64,000 nt of DNA from Lasiosphaeris hirsuta (GCA_030549175.1 JAUKUA010000005.1:3658001-3722000); one strand, 5' to 3'; positions 33,700 through 44,873 are shown, counted from the first letter of the stretch. Translations and numbers: made by a program. The notes: generated by a model not told the origin, from the sequence alone.

Positions 33700-34250
33700 A
33701 AGCTTAGAAAATGCCAAAATCTCTTTCCTTGACCGTATGTGACGGTCCCAACCCCAGATACCCCTTTTCTATAACAAACAACCTCGAGCAGGTACGGCAG
33801 CGTGTATATCTGCGCGTCGAGATGGTTGACGGCGGGCCTGTGGTCACTGAGTCCTCGCCCTTGGTCATTCCGCACACGACAAAAACCTGGCCGTTGGGGA
33901 GCACCACGGCGTTGTGGAAGGTGCGCGGGTGGTTCAAGTTGCCAGTGGGAGTGGAAGATGGAGTTGTGCTTCCATTAAACCCATACGTGATTGTCGGTGC
34001 GGTACTCCGGATACCCGTCTGTCTTCGTCCGGATGGCTGTAGACTTACAATCAAGGAGCGGCTCCCATTGGTCTGTGGACGGGTGGTATATATCGCACGG
34101 CATGTCAGGCACCTGGGACCTGTCGCGCTCCTGCACTCCCCAAGTACCACCGACGACAAAGATGCCTCCATCCGCCGAGGTCACCGAGCCCTAGTATCCC
34201 CTCGGATAGTTCATGTGCTTGAGGCTGTAACCCCCTCGGGATCGGCGAGG
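33700..34250 (-). pseudogene. Galactose oxidase / kelch copper oxidase-like relic
   Basis: On the minus strand the sequence runs MNYPR, a stop in the GYQ position, then GSVTSADGGIFVVGGTWG (about 34200-34140) and CDIYHPSTDQWEPLL. In other frames it continues with NHPRTFHNAVVLPNGQVFVV (about 33935-33875) and DHRPAVNHLDAQIYT. This is the kelch-repeat order of fungal galactose oxidase-like copper radical enzymes (RGYQ.S.T..DG..F.(I/V)GG.W, then a R.(F/Y)H...VLP.G.V...GG block). Frame changes and stops show it is dead. N- and C-terminal parts are missing. Confidence 0.6.
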
Positions 34251-34640
34251 AGAACTCGGGTGACGACAGCATCCTGACATCGGACCCTGCGTTCTACCGC
34301 GGCATGAAGAGTGATGGCCTCATGAACCTCAAAGACGCCGGCTTGGCGAATTGGGACAGCCTCTTCCAGCAGGAGGAGATGCATGGCGTGCTCAAGGTCG
34401 CTGGCAGCGATGAAGCTCAAGTCGAAGACCGGCTTAATCAGATCAAGGGTGTGCTTGGCTACGGCACAAGCGTCATTGCTATCTCGGGCTAATTCGATTT
34501 GTTATCCATCGGGAACCATCGGACGGGCGAAACCATGCTGCAAGTGGTAGCTACGTGGAGAAATTCACGGGAGGATCATTACTCTGTTATGGAGAGAAAG
34601 TCAGAGTTGCTTGCGGAGCTGGGTATCCGCCTCGGGAAGT
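34251..34640 (+). pseudogene. DyP-type peroxidase-like fragment
   Basis: The plus strand reads LTSDPAFYRGMKSDGLMNLK (about 34270-34330), then EEMHGVLKVAGSDEAQVEDR and a stop at 34490-34492. The (D)DP.(F)..GM..D...L.D motif followed by HGV(L).(V)A.(S)D resembles the N-terminal region of fungal dye-decolourising peroxidases. Only this part is seen, with no start codon context and no heme-ligand region, so it is a fragment. It abuts the galactose oxidase-like relic on the other strand. Confidence 0.45.
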
Positions 34641-34821
34641 GTGAGTAAAGTGCTCGGCTATCCCTTCCTGGACCCGTTATTAAGGGCGACAACTACTCGC
34701 TCTGAAAGCCTTCAGAAACCCAAGAGCAATTAACGTGTTTTATAAGCGAGCGCGCCATATAAGCGAGCGCGCCACTTTTCCTAACCCAACCACAACTATC
34801 CACAATTACACCACCATAACA

Positions 34822-35175
34822 CTAGGAAGTAACAATAACTGAACCAGAAATAGATGAATCAGACGATTCTCCAGCCTCCTGACACGTGCGTGCATTATGG
34901 CCAGGCTTGCCGCACAGGCCACAGCACCGAATCTTCGTGCGAGAGCTCCCCGCACCACCACCATTTTGTCTTGTTTCCTGGGCTAACTGCTCACCCACAG
35001 CCTTCTGATCTAGTAAATCCTGTGCCTCTTGTACAGTAAGAGACCCCCCAAGCCGTAGACGTGTTTTTTTAGCCCTCCGTCGCTTACTAGGCTCCTCATT
35101 GGCCTTTCGTAGTGCTGAGACCTTTGTACGTAACAGAGCTACCTCATGCATTACAGCCATCGTACCTTTGGCCAA
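34822..35175 (-). pseudogene. Zinc-knuckle C-terminal tail of the pogo transposase, cut off by one stop
   Basis: In frame with the transposase and separated from it only by the TAA at 35174-35176. It reads LAKGTMAVMHEVALLRTKVS (coiled), KRRRAKKTRLRLGGSLTVQE (basic) and CCGLCGKPGHNARTCQEAGE, a CCHC zinc knuckle, then a Ser-rich end. The first ATG after the stop is at 35160 (MAVMHE). Whether it is translated separately cannot be seen. Confidence 0.75.
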
Positions 35176-36498
35176 TTAGTCCACAGCAGTCAGCATAGGT
35201 GTTGGAGAGCTGCCTTGGTGGTTAGATATCCGGCCTTTAATAAGGTCTCTCTGTGAGGTAGCTTCTCGGGCGTTGTGTGGTGTCTGAGGTAGCCAAGGTG
35301 ATGCTGTATCTAGATCTAGTTGTGAGGTTGGTGGAGTTAGAGTTCGAAGCCGAATAGTCATCTTAGAAAGTACCCTATCTGGATCATACGGTATAAGGCC
35401 AGCTCCGGCAAATGCTCCTTGGATGTTTTTGTCCATAAAGGCTGTAAAAAAAGCCTTTTTAAATGCACAGAGAAAATCTACCTTAGTAATATGTGTGATG
35501 TACATCCGCATCAACTCCTCGATTTGATCGCCATAAGCCTTCTTCAATGGCCCAAAACAGCCAATATCTAGTGGCTGGACTAGATGTGAGGAATGTGGAG
35601 GCATACAGAGCGTGATAATGTTATACTTCTTACAATAATCCTCGAATTCTTCGGAGTGGTGGCTTTCGTGGCCGTCAAGGACTAAAAGCCGATGTGTCCC
35701 CTTCATACGAGATGTTGTATGAAGATCGAAGTGTTGGATAAAATTTAGGCCTTTCGCATTCGTAGTCCAGCCGTTGTCGGTTACTCCAATGTACCAGGTC
35801 TCTGGAAGGCCACATTGGTACCAGCCCTCCTGGTGGTATTTCCCTTTTAAAAGGATAAATGGTGGGATAGCCCAGCCTTGAGCATTTACCGCCTGGATAA
35901 CTGTAGCCCACTCACGATTGCCAGGTTGTACTTTTTTAGCCTTCCCATAGCCGTCAGAGGTGGTAACAACCATTCCAGTAGTAATCATACCCATCATAAA
36001 GCCAGTCTCATCGAAGTTGTATATATCGTCGTCAAGGATGCCGTATTTAGCCTTAGTATTATGCACAAGCGTAAACCACTTCCGAATAACCTCTGGATCT
36101 TCGCATTTAGCCCTCTGGTAGTCGTATCTACGCGAAAAACGCGTCCGGAGTTCTGGTTGGCGTTTGACGAAGTTGTGAGCCCAGAGCTTGCCGACAGGGG
36201 GCGCCTCGCGTTCGCGTAGCAGTCGGTTGGCCATATCTTCCACAAAACGAAGCCGAGGAAGAAATGCACGCGTACATAGCTCGGAAATATACTGAACAAC
36301 TGTATGCTCCTCAAGATCCGTAAGTTTGCGTGAGTTGGCTGGAATATCGCGTCGTGCAGGCCGGCCGGCGCGTCGGAATCGGAGGGTATCTTTGTCAACC
36401 TCGTAGATCCGAGCTATAGCTCGGACTTTAAGTTTTGGGTCTCTTTGAAGAGCTCCGAGGGCTAGGTTTATCCTAGCCTCGTACGAAGGCGTTGCCAT
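35176..36498 (-). CDS. pogo/Fot-type DDE transposase
   Basis: 440-aa ORF starting at the ATG at 36498. Residues about 5-125 hold the helix-turn-helix/CENP-B-type DNA-binding region (LALGALQRDPKLKVRAIARI, then FVEDMANRLL and LWAHNFVKRQPEL). The DDE_1 catalytic core follows: D163 in YNFDETGFMMG, D275 in LVLDGHESHH and D311 in HLVQPLDIGCFGPLKKAY, the DDD triad typical of pogo-like enzymes. It cuts and pastes the element using the flanking 48-bp repeats. A TAA stop at 35174-35176 ends this ORF directly before an in-frame zinc-knuckle tail. Relatives usually read on into such a tail, so the stop probably arose from CAA by C-to-T change. Activity of the truncated enzyme is uncertain. Confidence 0.88.
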   Translation of the reverse strand: MATPSYEARINLALGALQRDPKLKVRAIARIYEVDKDTLRFRRAGRPARRDIPANSRKLTDLEEHTVVQYISELCTRAFLPRLRFVEDMANRLLREREAPPVGKLWAHNFVKRQPELRTRFSRRYDYQRAKCEDPEVIRKWFTLVHNTKAKYGILDDDIYNFDETGFMMGMITTGMVVTTSDGYGKAKKVQPGNREWATVIQAVNAQGWAIPPFILLKGKYHQEGWYQCGLPETWYIGVTDNGWTTNAKGLNFIQHFDLHTTSRMKGTHRLLVLDGHESHHSEEFEDYCKKYNIITLCMPPHSSHLVQPLDIGCFGPLKKAYGDQIEELMRMYITHITKVDFLCAFKKAFFTAFMDKNIQGAFAGAGLIPYDPDRVLSKMTIRLRTLTPPTSQLDLDTASPWLPQTPHNAREATSQRDLIKGRISNHQGSSPTPMLTAVD

Positions 36499-36597
36499 CG
36501 TTTGTTGTGGTGGAACTTGGTGGTTTGTATAAAGGTGGGGTGTCGCGTTGAAAAGTGGCGCGCTCGCTTATATGGCGCGCTCGCTTATAAAACACGT

Positions 36598-38007
36598 TAA
36601 TTCAGTCTGTAATCAAAGACGTGCGTAATGGGCTCTCCCAAAGGAAGGCCGTAGCCAAGTACGGTAATAGGGTTATATAGTGACCTTGACTCAGATCACG
36701 CAGGTACTGGCAATTGTGCTGTATTTGAGGCGCCCCCCTCTAAGGCTAGGAAAGCCAAGGAATACTTAAAGGACTGGGATCGGATATGGGACAAGGCCAA
36801 AAAGCTCCGAGTCTATCTAGGCAGTCTTAATAATTTGGTGTAGGGCCGGGTTGGATTCTACGACACAATCCACCCAAGCACAGACAGCCCGGTATCTCCC
36901 TCGCAGCTCTGAACCGCTGCTTCCATGCCACTTGACGGGATGCCTGTCTACTGTGTCACGCCGACCTTACCACCGCCGTGGAAGGTATATTACAGGTGTG
37001 CAGGTGCACAGCAGCATGGTCAAGGCCCTGACCCCAGGGTTTTTGTGTGACTTCACCACCAGAGAGGCGTCACGTGGCCCTCATCACATGTGGGTTGGAA
37101 CCCAAACCTGACCTCGAGGCAAGAATGGTACGAGTAGAAATAACGAGCTCATACAGCTAGACTGCTCAATGGAGTGCTTCCTACCCCATTTCTGCCCAGT
37201 CCCCTGGCCTGGAAATCTGTTGGAAGAGTAAAATGGCCTCGAGTGAATGGTGGCCTCCAGTGAATGGCCTTCCAGAAGGTGTAGCCGCCTCTGATAGGTA
37301 GATAGCCTAGCGTGGTTCTGGTGCGGCCACCCACCCATAAAAGAGGGCCAGAGATTTCTCTGGGCAAGAACCACCACTGATTCCTGAATATCATCACCTT
37401 CATTGTGTTGCCCTCCAACAAAATCTCCAGGTCGACCGAAGGAGGCCCTCAAGCCAGCTGCCCTTCCTGCCTTCCCCGCTCAATTTTATCTTCAGCGGTC
37501 AATGTCCGTCCGTTTACCCCCCACCCCACACCACTTCAAATTTTTTCAATGCCATTTTTCACACAATCTTTATTTCATCAGGGCTTCTAAGGCGCTATCG
37601 GCCCCAATTCTGATACGAAAGATAGAGTGACTGCTGCTTCCTGCGACAATCTCACTCGCGCCTGAGCAGCCTCGATAGGTGCAATTCATCCCGACCTCTG
37701 TGATGGCCCATCTATCTACCCAGAGATAAATCCAATCGCTGGGCATGCCTGATTTTTTTTTTCTTTTCCTCTCAGTCACCATCCCACTCTACCTCCAAGA
37801 CCTGCGAATTTTATCCCCAAGCCCGACAAACGGATCTTCGCCAGGCCGGCCGCGCCACCAAACGTTGGAAAGATCCTCTAAGACCTCCCCAAGGTTAGCT
37901 CCATATTGCGCCAATCTCCTCTCATGTTTTTTTTTTTCTTCTTCTTTTTTTCTTTTGCCATTACCCTTCAGCGCTAACACTTCCCCCGCGTAGAATATCA
38001 CCCTCAA
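36598..38007. other. Intergenic, no gene seen
   Basis: Between the transposon and the coiled-coil ORFan. A short plus-strand reading near 36740-36840 (SKARKAKEYLKDWDRIWDKA) looks protein-like but is isolated. Long pyrimidine tracts at 37750-37775 and 37925-37955, just upstream of the ORFan start, may be promoter elements or 5' UTR intron ends. Confidence 0.4.
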
Positions 38008-40723
38008 ATGGCTCCCGAAAATTCCTCCTCCGGTGAGTCGGAGGCCTTTGAGTGGCCCCCGTCGGAAAGCACCGTCAGTGAGGTGATGAAGGATGCCGTA
38101 AATGGCGGAGTTTTCATTGGCCGCCGAAAGATCGTTGTACCTGCAGCGATATGCGCCTCCCTTCGGGGAAATAACAGAAACTTGTTCGTCAAGTATCTAA
38201 TGCAACTTGAGCATGCTTGCTCAAGAACGGAGAAAATACGCCCTACGCCGGGTTACCATGCCACTAGCCAATCCGACCCAGAGACGGGCCTTGTGGTGTC
38301 GAACAACCGTTGGCGTTGTCCCGAGTTAGAAGTTCGAGGCGCTTTCAAGAAAGACGAACAGGGAAACCACATCCCCTTTCTCTCCACGGTCATCGCTGGC
38401 AGCGAAGTGTCAGTTGACCTGGCCGACGCGGTTTTACTTGGAGAGACATATACAACCCTCGGTCTCTTGGTCTCCAAGTTCCATGAACATTTAAATCCGA
38501 ATGGGTCCAAGCAGCACAAGTGGTGGAAAGATGCGAATGTGGAAGCGGCTATATACCGGGCGCAAGGCGCACCAGTTGTCTTGTCTAGGTCGACAGTGGC
38601 CTTCAAGAACAATGTCGTTGTCGACGGGCAGCTTGACCAGCCTGTTTCATTCGACCGGGTGAACCTAGAGACATACCTTGGGTACCCAAAAGATGGCGGC
38701 GTCAATTACAACTACCTCCCACCCTTGGGGAAGGTGCAAAGTGCCATGAAGCAGTACCTAGCTACGGATAAGCCAACCGCCGAGGTATTGCCTCTCTTCA
38801 TACCTTGTAAATGGACCGAATCCGTCATTCCCAACGCCGTGGTCGTCAAGATGAGCTCTCCTACGGCGGCCACAAACGACTGGGAGCAGTCAGATAGACA
38901 ATTAGCGCAGCGCCTCGCTGAATCCGGCGTTGATAACAGAAATACCGCCGGCGAAGAGACCGAGGATGAATCCGAAGATGCAAAGGGAGCAAAGATTGCT
39001 TCTAAACAGGTGGCATACAAACGTGCCAGGGCTGAGATCCCCAACAATGCCACTCTGTTAGGGGATGTGCAACGAGAAATCGACATGATGATCACGACTG
39101 CCTACAAGTACCGCGCCTATTCGAGCCATATGAAGATTCGTCAGATGAAAAAGACCTTGGGCGATCTGACCAAAGAGTTAAATAGCACGGCCAAGTTTGA
39201 CGCCTCCCAACTGCCCCCCAAGGCGGCATTGCTCGCGACGATTTACTGCCACCCCGCTGGCAATATCAACGGGGGCATCGCGAGCCGTCTTAAAGAACTC
39301 GGGCGAAGCGACCTTATGCAAGCCCAAAGCCCTGTGCTATCGGCCGATGAGTGCGAAAGCATCCAGCGCATTGCAGACCTAGAGAGAGTCATCAAGACAA
39401 TGCAAGCTACCTACATGACGAAAGCAGACCACGCTGGCGACCAGAACAAATTTATCACTGCAATCAAGCGCAACTTCCCTACTCTAAAGGTGTTTGAAGA
39501 GCATCTTGAGCAGACCAGAAAGCTTGAGAGCAAAATTACCCAGCTTGAGGTTTTATGCAACCGAGTTGGCCGAGAAACCGATACTCGCATTGCCAACCAG
39601 GAAGTTGGAGTTGATGTGTCCATGCTCTCTAGCCGCATTCACGAGGTCGAAGCTAAAAGTGACAAGGATAGCAAACAGATCGAGTCACTTGGTGAGCGCC
39701 TTGACAGTCTGGCCACCGCTGGTATGAGATGTGTCGAAGAGGCCTCGGGTCGTATTGCCCAGCTGGAAGCCAACAATGCCACCGACAAAACCCAACAAAT
39801 CGAGGCCTTATCTCAGCGCTTAGGTGCTCAACTTGAGGCCCTTGTCGAGAAGACCGAGGGGTTTTCCGGTCGTATTAGCGAGTTGGAGACCAAGAGCCAG
39901 AACGTCGAGGCCTCAACTAGAGGCTTAGATGCTTTCGAGGCCCTCGTCAAGGAGACCGAGGGGTTTTTCGGCCGTATTAGCCAGTTGGAAACTAAAAGCC
40001 AGCAGGTCGAGACCCTAGCTGAGTGCTTAGTTGCTCTCAATGAGACCGTTGACAAGAACTGGAACAAGGTGCTTCCCAGCTATATCGACAATATCAAAGC
40101 CCACATGGCCAAGTATCGCCAGGTCGTCGATGCGCTCCGCGAGCGCCACGAAAAACTTGCCGTGAGCGTCGAAAAAAAAACAAGCCAACAATAGCACGCG
40201 TCTCGACGACATAAAGGACCACCTGATCTTGTCGAATAAAAAACACGACGATAAATGGTCAAGATCTTATAAGGTCTACCAAGACTTTAAACAACGCATC
40301 CAAGTCATTGAGGCTAGATTGGAGAGCCGTGTTGGAAACCTGGAGCTTAGGTTCACAAAAGCGTCCCAGTCGACGACCCCGTCACATACGACGACGACTC
40401 AGAGTGGTAACAGCGGCGACGAGACGCTTACCATGACCGATGCCCCGGCTAAGAAGAAGAACAAGTCACGAAAACGGGCCACGCCAGATGCTTCTAGTCC
40501 TGAAGGCCCGACTGTGGAGAGACCATCTAAGCGCCAGTCGCTTGATCTTCCACCGGCTCCAGGTGATGATATTGAGCATTCTGGGGGCATTCAGAACCCT
40601 GTAGGCGTCATTGAGCGGCAGAACTCAAGCGTGGGCTTTTTCGACGAGGGAAAATCCCCCGACCAAGTAAAGACATTCCTGCCGAGCGTAGAGGATTACG
40701 AAGATCTTCTGAGGGCGCCCTAA
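38008..40723 (+). CDS. Large coiled-coil ORFan
   Basis: Exon 38008-40161 (718 codons) joins in frame to 40217-40723 through a 55-nt intron (GTGAGC...AAAG), giving 886 aa. Without splicing the ORF stops at 40194. The N-terminal 300 residues are globular and unfamiliar (GGVFIGRRKIVVPAAICASL, TPGYHATSQSDPETGLVVSN). An acidic linker follows near residues 308-330. From about 450 onward it is predicted coiled coil with heptads. It includes a near-duplicate block, EALVEKTEGFSGRISELETK and EALVKETEGFFGRISQLETK, about 40 residues apart. The C-terminus is Lys/Pro-rich (KKKNKSRKR), like a nuclear signal. The ATG context (CAAATGG) is good and the long frame is free of RIP stops, so it is probably a real, fairly recent gene. 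No family recognised. Confidence 0.72.
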
Positions 40724-42755
40724 GTCTCGAAGCGAAAATCCCACTCAGGGGTTAAGGGGGTACCATGAGTTTGTCATCACAAGATATCTCGGGTCTTGTT
40801 TTGAAGGTTAACCTCTTGTTTTCATCGTGTACAATAACACATTCCCATCGGTCCTGGATTATTTCTCGCGCGTTACTTGCACTATGGACATTTGACCCCT
40901 GAGTTCACACGCCTAGGTTAGGTAACTACCTTGGCTTAGGTAAAGAATTTAAACCCGCCGTGACGACTCAAATGCACTTTGCCGGTTTGTCGCTGACGGC
41001 ACCGTTGTTATCATCGCCATAAGCCTGCTCTACCGTCCTCTTGATTTACTTCTCATACCCGTTAGCAAGAGGCTAGGACTTGGTAGACGGTTCCGGAGCT
41101 GACGGGACCAGTACTGGAAAATCAGAGGTTATATGTTAGGCAAGCCATATGTTATTGCGGGGAAGCGTGCTTTTGGAAGATGGACTTGAGCCGTTGCTTT
41201 ACCGATGAAGGGGGAAATAAGATAGAGGGAGAAGGAAGCAGCGAGGACGAAGAAGACTACGAAGGAGACTACGAAGAAGGCGACGAGGATCGGATCCGGG
41301 GACTATCGTCGCTATCGCGGGCGGTGCCCCCTTCGCCCACACCCTGCGCACCGTCCCCCGACAATAGGTTAGGGCCTAAACCACCCTACGTATTCTCGCC
41401 CGTGGCGAGTGAAGCACACGCCATACTTCCTGATGCGCCGAATCAGGCGTGCCCATGGAGCAGTTCAGTACGAAGACAACCTTGGGAATCCTTGGCTTCA
41501 CGACGACTAACCGGTGGCGGGTCGGCACGGTAAAACGAACGGTTCAGACTTGGCAGTGCGTAAGTACTTTTGAGCTTTGATGAATAATCTTAATTAGTTC
41601 CTGCGGTTTCTATACAGGCAAATAGAGCGCTGTTAATGTTGTCTATTTACACCTGGGCGTCGGCCGCGGAGCAGCCGTCTACGAGATATCGAAAGATATG
41701 GCCAAATCCGCTTTGAGGGAGTTAGGACAGCTCAAGCAGCACTCAACTCAGTCAATTGTTCATGAGCTGATCACTGCAAAGGTTTATGGAAGAGGGCCGG
41801 GATCCATCAAGCCGAAGTCCCGAATGTGACAGTGATAAATCAAGGGCCAGCCTTACCAAGCGAAGCAAAGCGGCGCGGTCAATGTGTAGACCTTTTTCAC
41901 CCCTGCGCCGTCATGTGCCAGCCAATTAGCTATGACCCGTCCTAGAGACTAATTGCGGCGTTGAACTACGCGATGTTACCCCGCACCTACACTGAAGCTG
42001 TTTAATATTGCCTCTTGATATTCGTGATCTTACGTAAAAATTATCATGTATGCGTGAGCGGTGCTGGAGCACAGGTTGGACCAGACCTCAGTGAGGAAGA
42101 AAGAATCACAATATACTGTACATATGCTTCCGTCGTCTATTTCCTAGCCAAGGACACTCACTCAGGATAAACAAATGCTAATAGACCTTGCCGGGGTCAC
42201 TAACGTCCTCCGGTACCAAGCTACTCGATTGCGGCCACGGTGCATTGTAAAAGTGTTACGAGGGTGGTTACTAAATCCAGTAGCCGCATTGATGCGATAG
42301 TTCAATACACGAACCAAGCGCTTCGATATTTGGTCAGTTGAGAGGATTCACTCGAGGACCACGTGGGCTAAGCTGCACGACTACCAGGGAACCAGGGGTC
42401 CTTTATGATGCGGTGATGCGGCTCGACCCTCGTTCATCCCGTTTTATTACAACCCTGTGCCTCCCCCTGAGCACGTCGAAATATCACGCGCGCACGTATG
42501 TGATACTCCCGGGGTCTCGGAGGTTAAGCACTCGCCGAAGCAGCAAAAGCAGCAAAAGCAGCAAAAGCAGCGCCAGTAGAGCGTCATTCAGTCTAGAGCA
42601 CACGAGGGTTGTTGCTGAGGTATCTATAAGAAGGGCTGGAAATCACCCCTCTGTCCCTAGTTTCGAGTCCACAAGTCCACCATCAACGAACCAATCAAGA
42701 CACTTTGAACTTTATAAGCTGTACTTCTCACGACGTTGTTTTCTGACCTCTAAAA
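40724..42755. other. Intergenic, no convincing gene
   Basis: The plus-strand ORF 41180-41533 is acidic low complexity (EDEEDYEGDYEEGDEDR) and has no supporting context. The tandem unit AGCAAAAGC/AGCAGCAAAAG lies near 42540-42570. The end is the promoter side of the secreted-protein gene. Confidence 0.4.
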
Positions 42756-43266
42756 ATGCAGCTCACCACGACTTTCACCGCCATGGCCGGCATCCTAGCC
42801 AGCCTTGTCTCCGCCACTCCTGTTCAGGCTGGGGCCGAGATCATGGCTCGCCAGTCGCCCACTGGGGCGTCTGTCACCGGCTTTAGTGCTGTCCGCAACG
42901 CAACTCACATCAAGTAATACAATTCCCCTAGATTCACCTCAACCCCCATCACACTCGCCATCTGACACAGTCTACAGCTATGCGGCAAACATCACTATCG
43001 CCCCCGGCGGCAGCCCTGTACCCTACACGCTCGCCACGACGGGCACCACCGTCCCAACCAACAGCGGCTTTTGGACGAGCTCGAACCCCAATGCCCAGTT
43101 CCGCTTCAACAGGGTCCCTCTTCCCGCCCCCGGTCAATACCGTCTCGTGTTGACCGTGGCTCAAGGCGGTACCTCGTTTAACTTTGCTTACCTTTCGCCC
43201 GTTTCGGATTGGGCTGGCACCGGTACGACCGTCTACACCGGTCCGAGCAGCTTCAGTCTTGCTTAG
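42756..43266 (+). CDS. Small secreted protein
   Basis: Exons 42756-42913 and 42978-43266, joined over a 64-nt intron (GTAATA...CTACAG), give 148 aa. The N-terminus (QLTTTFTAMAGILASLVSA followed by TPVQA) is a signal peptide with a likely cut near residues 21-25. The mature part is rich in Thr, Ser, Gly and Pro and has no cysteine. It reads like a beta-rich extracellular domain (GSPVPYTLATTGTTVPTNS, FRFNRVPLPAPGQYRLVLTV). The acceptor at 42977 was preferred over 42970 because only it keeps frame with this donor. I recognise no family. Secretion is well supported; a cell-wall or host-contact role would be guesswork. Confidence 0.7.
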
Positions 43267-43823
43267 ATTGAACGGGGGTGTGCTCATCAGTGTGCTCAGA
43301 TAGGGGGAAAGAAAAGAGGGGGAGGCGATGCGGAGGATCTAGTAGGGACAGGAGGCAATGAGATTAGGACACTGAAAAAGGGGAAGAAAGGAAAGGAACC
43401 AAGACAAAGATTTATAATTCTATAGTCTGTCTTTTCTGCCCGTTTAAATAGCCTAGGTGAGATCTAGTTTGGTGTGCGTCTAGCAAATTTGTCTTGGCAA
43501 ACGTGATCCCAAAGTGACAATAGAAGGAGACAGGTGTAAAACCTTGAAACTAAGCTATACGGGGGCACTCGATATCCAGTAACTCACTCACATTGATACC
43601 AGCAGTGGGGGGGGGGGGAGGTCCTAGAAGACAAAGACCTGGCATACCTCTGTCGTGGACTTTATTCTACTTCAAAAGAGACATGTTGCAAATCGGCTTG
43701 AGTATGTTCCTTTGCTTATCACTGGACCGTCTGTCGTGCGGAGGATCGAATTTTGTTTCTAGCTGACCAACCCCAGGCAAAGACCCAAGAATAAGCTCCC
43801 CGGATCGGCTACCTTATTCGAGC
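43267..43823. other. Intergenic
   Basis: Convergent 3' flanks of the secreted-protein and DUF1398 genes. A G run occurs at about 43605-43620. Nothing else is recognised. Confidence 0.5.
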
Positions 43824-44243
43824 TTAATCCTTCTTCGCGCCCGGGAACCACTCCACATGCGAATCACCCAGGGCGCCGTGGTACACAACCTTCTGGCCAG
43901 AAATGAAGCAGTCATAGTCCACCACGCCAGCCCTCACGGCTGCGTCGGAAAAGTCGTGATAGTTGCCAATCGTTCCCGCCTGCGCTCCTTTGATGGCCGC
44001 CTTCAGTCCGGCTGGATCCCACTTCATTCCCGCGGTGCCTGTGTGCTTCACCGTCAATGGGGAGACGTAACTCTCGCCCGTGTCGTCGAGGTAGGCGGTC
44101 ACGGTGGCGGCGGTGTAGTCTGCGCGATATCGGGTGACGCCCGCGTCGGTCAAGGCGGCGACAGTGGCCGGGAAGGGGAAACCCCCGGGGGAGTGCACTT
44201 TCTCCCAGACGGCGCGAATGGCAGCTGCGGTTTCGGGCTGCAT
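43824..44243 (-). CDS. DUF1398 family protein
   Basis: Single-exon ORF of 139 aa from the ATG at 44243. An upstream in-frame extension to 44381 is possible but the short start fits the family. It reads AAAIRAVWEKVHSPGGFPFP, then VAALTDAGVTRYRADYTAAT, VTAYLDDTGESY, LKAAIKGAQAGTIGNYHDFS and GVVDYDCFISGQKVVYHGA. This is the pattern of the DUF1398 family (PF07166), best known from bacteria such as Escherichia coli YbcV. Function is unknown. It is a compact soluble protein without a targeting signal. The bacterial distribution makes ancient transfer possible, but codon use here looks like its neighbours. Confidence 0.75.
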   Translation of the reverse strand: MQPETAAAIRAVWEKVHSPGGFPFPATVAALTDAGVTRYRADYTAATVTAYLDDTGESYVSPLTVKHTGTAGMKWDPAGLKAAIKGAQAGTIGNYHDFSDAAVRAGVVDYDCFISGQKVVYHGALGDSHVEWFPGAKKD

Positions 44244-44578
44244 TTTCTTTTTCTGTATAGGTGGAAGGAATGGATCTTGCCGGTGTCGATCGAAGGAAGT
44301 TGGCACTTGAGCGGTTTGATGTGAGGGGAGAACCGAGGAGCAGTGAGGCCCGCTGCAGGTTGAGGAGAAACATGGTTGCATAGACTAGACCCTTTTAGGC
44401 ATCCCCCGCCCAAGTCGGTTGCTGCCCAACAAGCCAAGCTCAACAAACGCCGGGTTCTGCACCTCCCTAGTCCCCGCTCGGTTGTATGTGGTTCCACCCT
44501 CTTATTAGACCTCTTCGACCCTACAACTTTAATGACAGCACAGAACCCGCAACCCGAATTCACCTCGAAGCAGCCACC

Positions 44579-44860
44579 ATGCGCCTACTACACTGTTCAA
44601 AGCCACCCGAATTCACACTGTTCGAAGCCAGACCCCGACCAGCCACTCCAAAAATCCGCCTTGAGGAATTTGCGACAGACATTCCGCCGTACGCAATTCT
44701 ATCCCATCGATGGAGAGAAGACGAGATTTTGTTCCGTGACAGCCACGGCCTAGAACAAAGACATGACGAAAAGTAGCGACGTCTGTGCCAACAAATGCGG
44801 ATTCCAGAGGATGCTCCGGGACTACTACGGCCTACAGGACACGAAAAGTACTGAGGTTTT
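44579..44860 (+). pseudogene. HET-domain N-terminal fragment
   Basis: The start at 44579 reads RLLHCSKPPEFTLFEA, then IPPYAILSHRWREDEILFRD. This is the classic beginning of HET proteins (…YAILSH.W…DE.(L/V)F.D). The frame ends at 44776. A further piece in another frame (CANKCGFQRMLRDYYGL) resembles the K..GY.KI...C..A segment. The rest of the domain, including the WVDT/CCID block, is absent because the OsmC gene's 3' end follows. It is a truncated relic. Confidence 0.65.
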
Positions 44861-44873
44861 GACAACACACGCC

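Larger units (their letters stand above)
34733..36597 (-). mobile_element. pogo/Fot-type DNA transposon, nearly intact
   Basis: The element is 1,865 bp with perfect 48-bp terminal inverted repeats (34733-34780 and 36550-36597), flanked on both sides by TA, the usual Tc1/mariner-superfamily target duplication. Each inverted repeat itself holds two direct copies of AAGCGAGCGCGCC separated by ATAT. It encodes a transposase and a zinc-knuckle tail on the minus strand (separate entries). A relic of the same family lies at 31081-31570. Confidence 0.92.

Noticed and set aside
40162..40216. Programmed frameshift on the A9 run at the end of the coiled-coil ORF
   Set aside because: A 55-nt intron with GTGAGC donor and AAAG acceptor joins both frames exactly, which needs no special mechanism.
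41180..41533. Acidic ORF of 117 aa
   Set aside because: Low-complexity Glu/Asp run, no context, no splice partners.
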